DNA of 64,000 nucleotides, from NCBI GenBank assembly GCA_905221605.1, contig CAJNDS010002190.1, positions 638,338-702,337 of the forward strand. The letters run 5' to 3'. This document shows positions 63,974 through 64,000 of this stretch, one piece after another. Below the pieces are notes generated by a model that was given only the letters and a program-made list of their open reading frames with translations, had not been told where the DNA came from and made no database searches. How positions within the stretch are numbered: position 1 is the first letter of the stretch; every line of letters begins with the position of its first letter. Both the position numbers and the translations under genes were made by a program. Source of the DNA: Symbiodinium natans. Lineage: Eukaryota > Sar > Dinophyceae > Suessiales > Symbiodiniaceae.

Positions 63974-64000
63974 CCACTGCTGCCTGCCCCCAAAGGCGCC
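63974..64000 (+). CDS. Exon cut by the window edge
   Basis: It follows cccttgtcag and reads PLLPAPKGA to the last base. CCCTAAA lies upstream, as for other exons. Confidence 0.3.

Larger units (their letters stand above)
1..64000. repeat. Interstitial telomere-like TTTAGGG/CCCTAAA tracts across the whole window
   Basis: Arrays of the 7-bp unit, in either orientation and often degenerate (CCCTAAG, CCCTGAA, CCCGAAA, CCCCAAA), occur every few hundred bases. Exceptions are 6400-8580, 35400-40090 and 51480-51990. Long clean runs include 890-980, 1079-1163, 9578-9705, 11958-12165, 13670-13800, 15640-15815, 21140-21262, 22745-22845, 23375-23470, 25205-25378, 44647-44890, 47308-47440, 57683-57831 and 59150-59394. 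Around exon-like islands the orientation is usually CCCTAAA upstream and TTTAGGG downstream. TTTAGGG is the telomere unit of plants and dinoflagellates, but both orientations alternate many times, so this is not a chromosome end. Confidence 0.95.

Overview
The window looks like nuclear DNA of a dinoflagellate, or possibly a close alveolate relative. The reasons are: hundreds of interstitial TTTAGGG/CCCTAAA (plant/dinoflagellate-type telomere) units; all supportable exons on the plus strand; acceptors often read as AG|G; some donors that must be GA or GC rather than GT; and PPPDE-type and DUF4116-like domains that are common in dinoflagellate proteomes. No rRNA, tRNA, CRISPR, bacterial operon or organelle gene was recognised. 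The species cannot be fixed from the sequence.

The main organising feature is easy to miss. The short GC-rich islands between telomere-like tracts are mostly tiny exons (15 to about 250 nt). A typical island has CCCTAAA units just upstream, ending in an AG, then an open stretch, then GT followed by TTTAGGG units. Introns therefore tend to carry a G-rich tract near the 5' end and a complementary C-rich tract near the 3' end. The repeat unit itself often supplies the GT donor (GTTTAG), the pyrimidine-rich acceptor region, or the stop codon (TAG/TAA). Joining islands so that codon phase is kept gives coherent proteins in many places, which is the main evidence for the gene models here. Exon edges were read by eye and often more than one frame is open, so most models are provisional.

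Layout: 88-6357 coiled-coil-type exons, then a minisatellite-filled inverted-repeat element (5412-6200); 6400-7950 a foreign-looking AT-rich insert with decayed minus-strand coding; 8031-10098 a gene ending in an ExoX-C/DUF3820-like domain; 10432-16330 several small multi-exon genes; 16855-20512 the best gene in the window (two Cys/His modules, a ubiquitin-like domain, a DUF4116-like segment, a long helical region, an acidic DY-rich tail); 21280-29248 further small genes; 29889-41033 exons of a PPPDE (DeSI-like) cysteine isopeptidase spread over 11 kb, with other exons and a 4.5 kb satellite cluster (35.6-40.0 kb) between them; 41377-64000 about twenty more short exon chains among telomere-like tracts, palindromic MITE-like elements and simple repeats.

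The genes show no common pathway. Their arrangement (same strand, tiny exons, repeat-filled introns, stop codons close to the next exon group) fits dinoflagellate one-way gene arrays. The number of apparent stop-ending exons is higher than expected for a dinoflagellate, so some of them are probably internal exons or chance open stretches.
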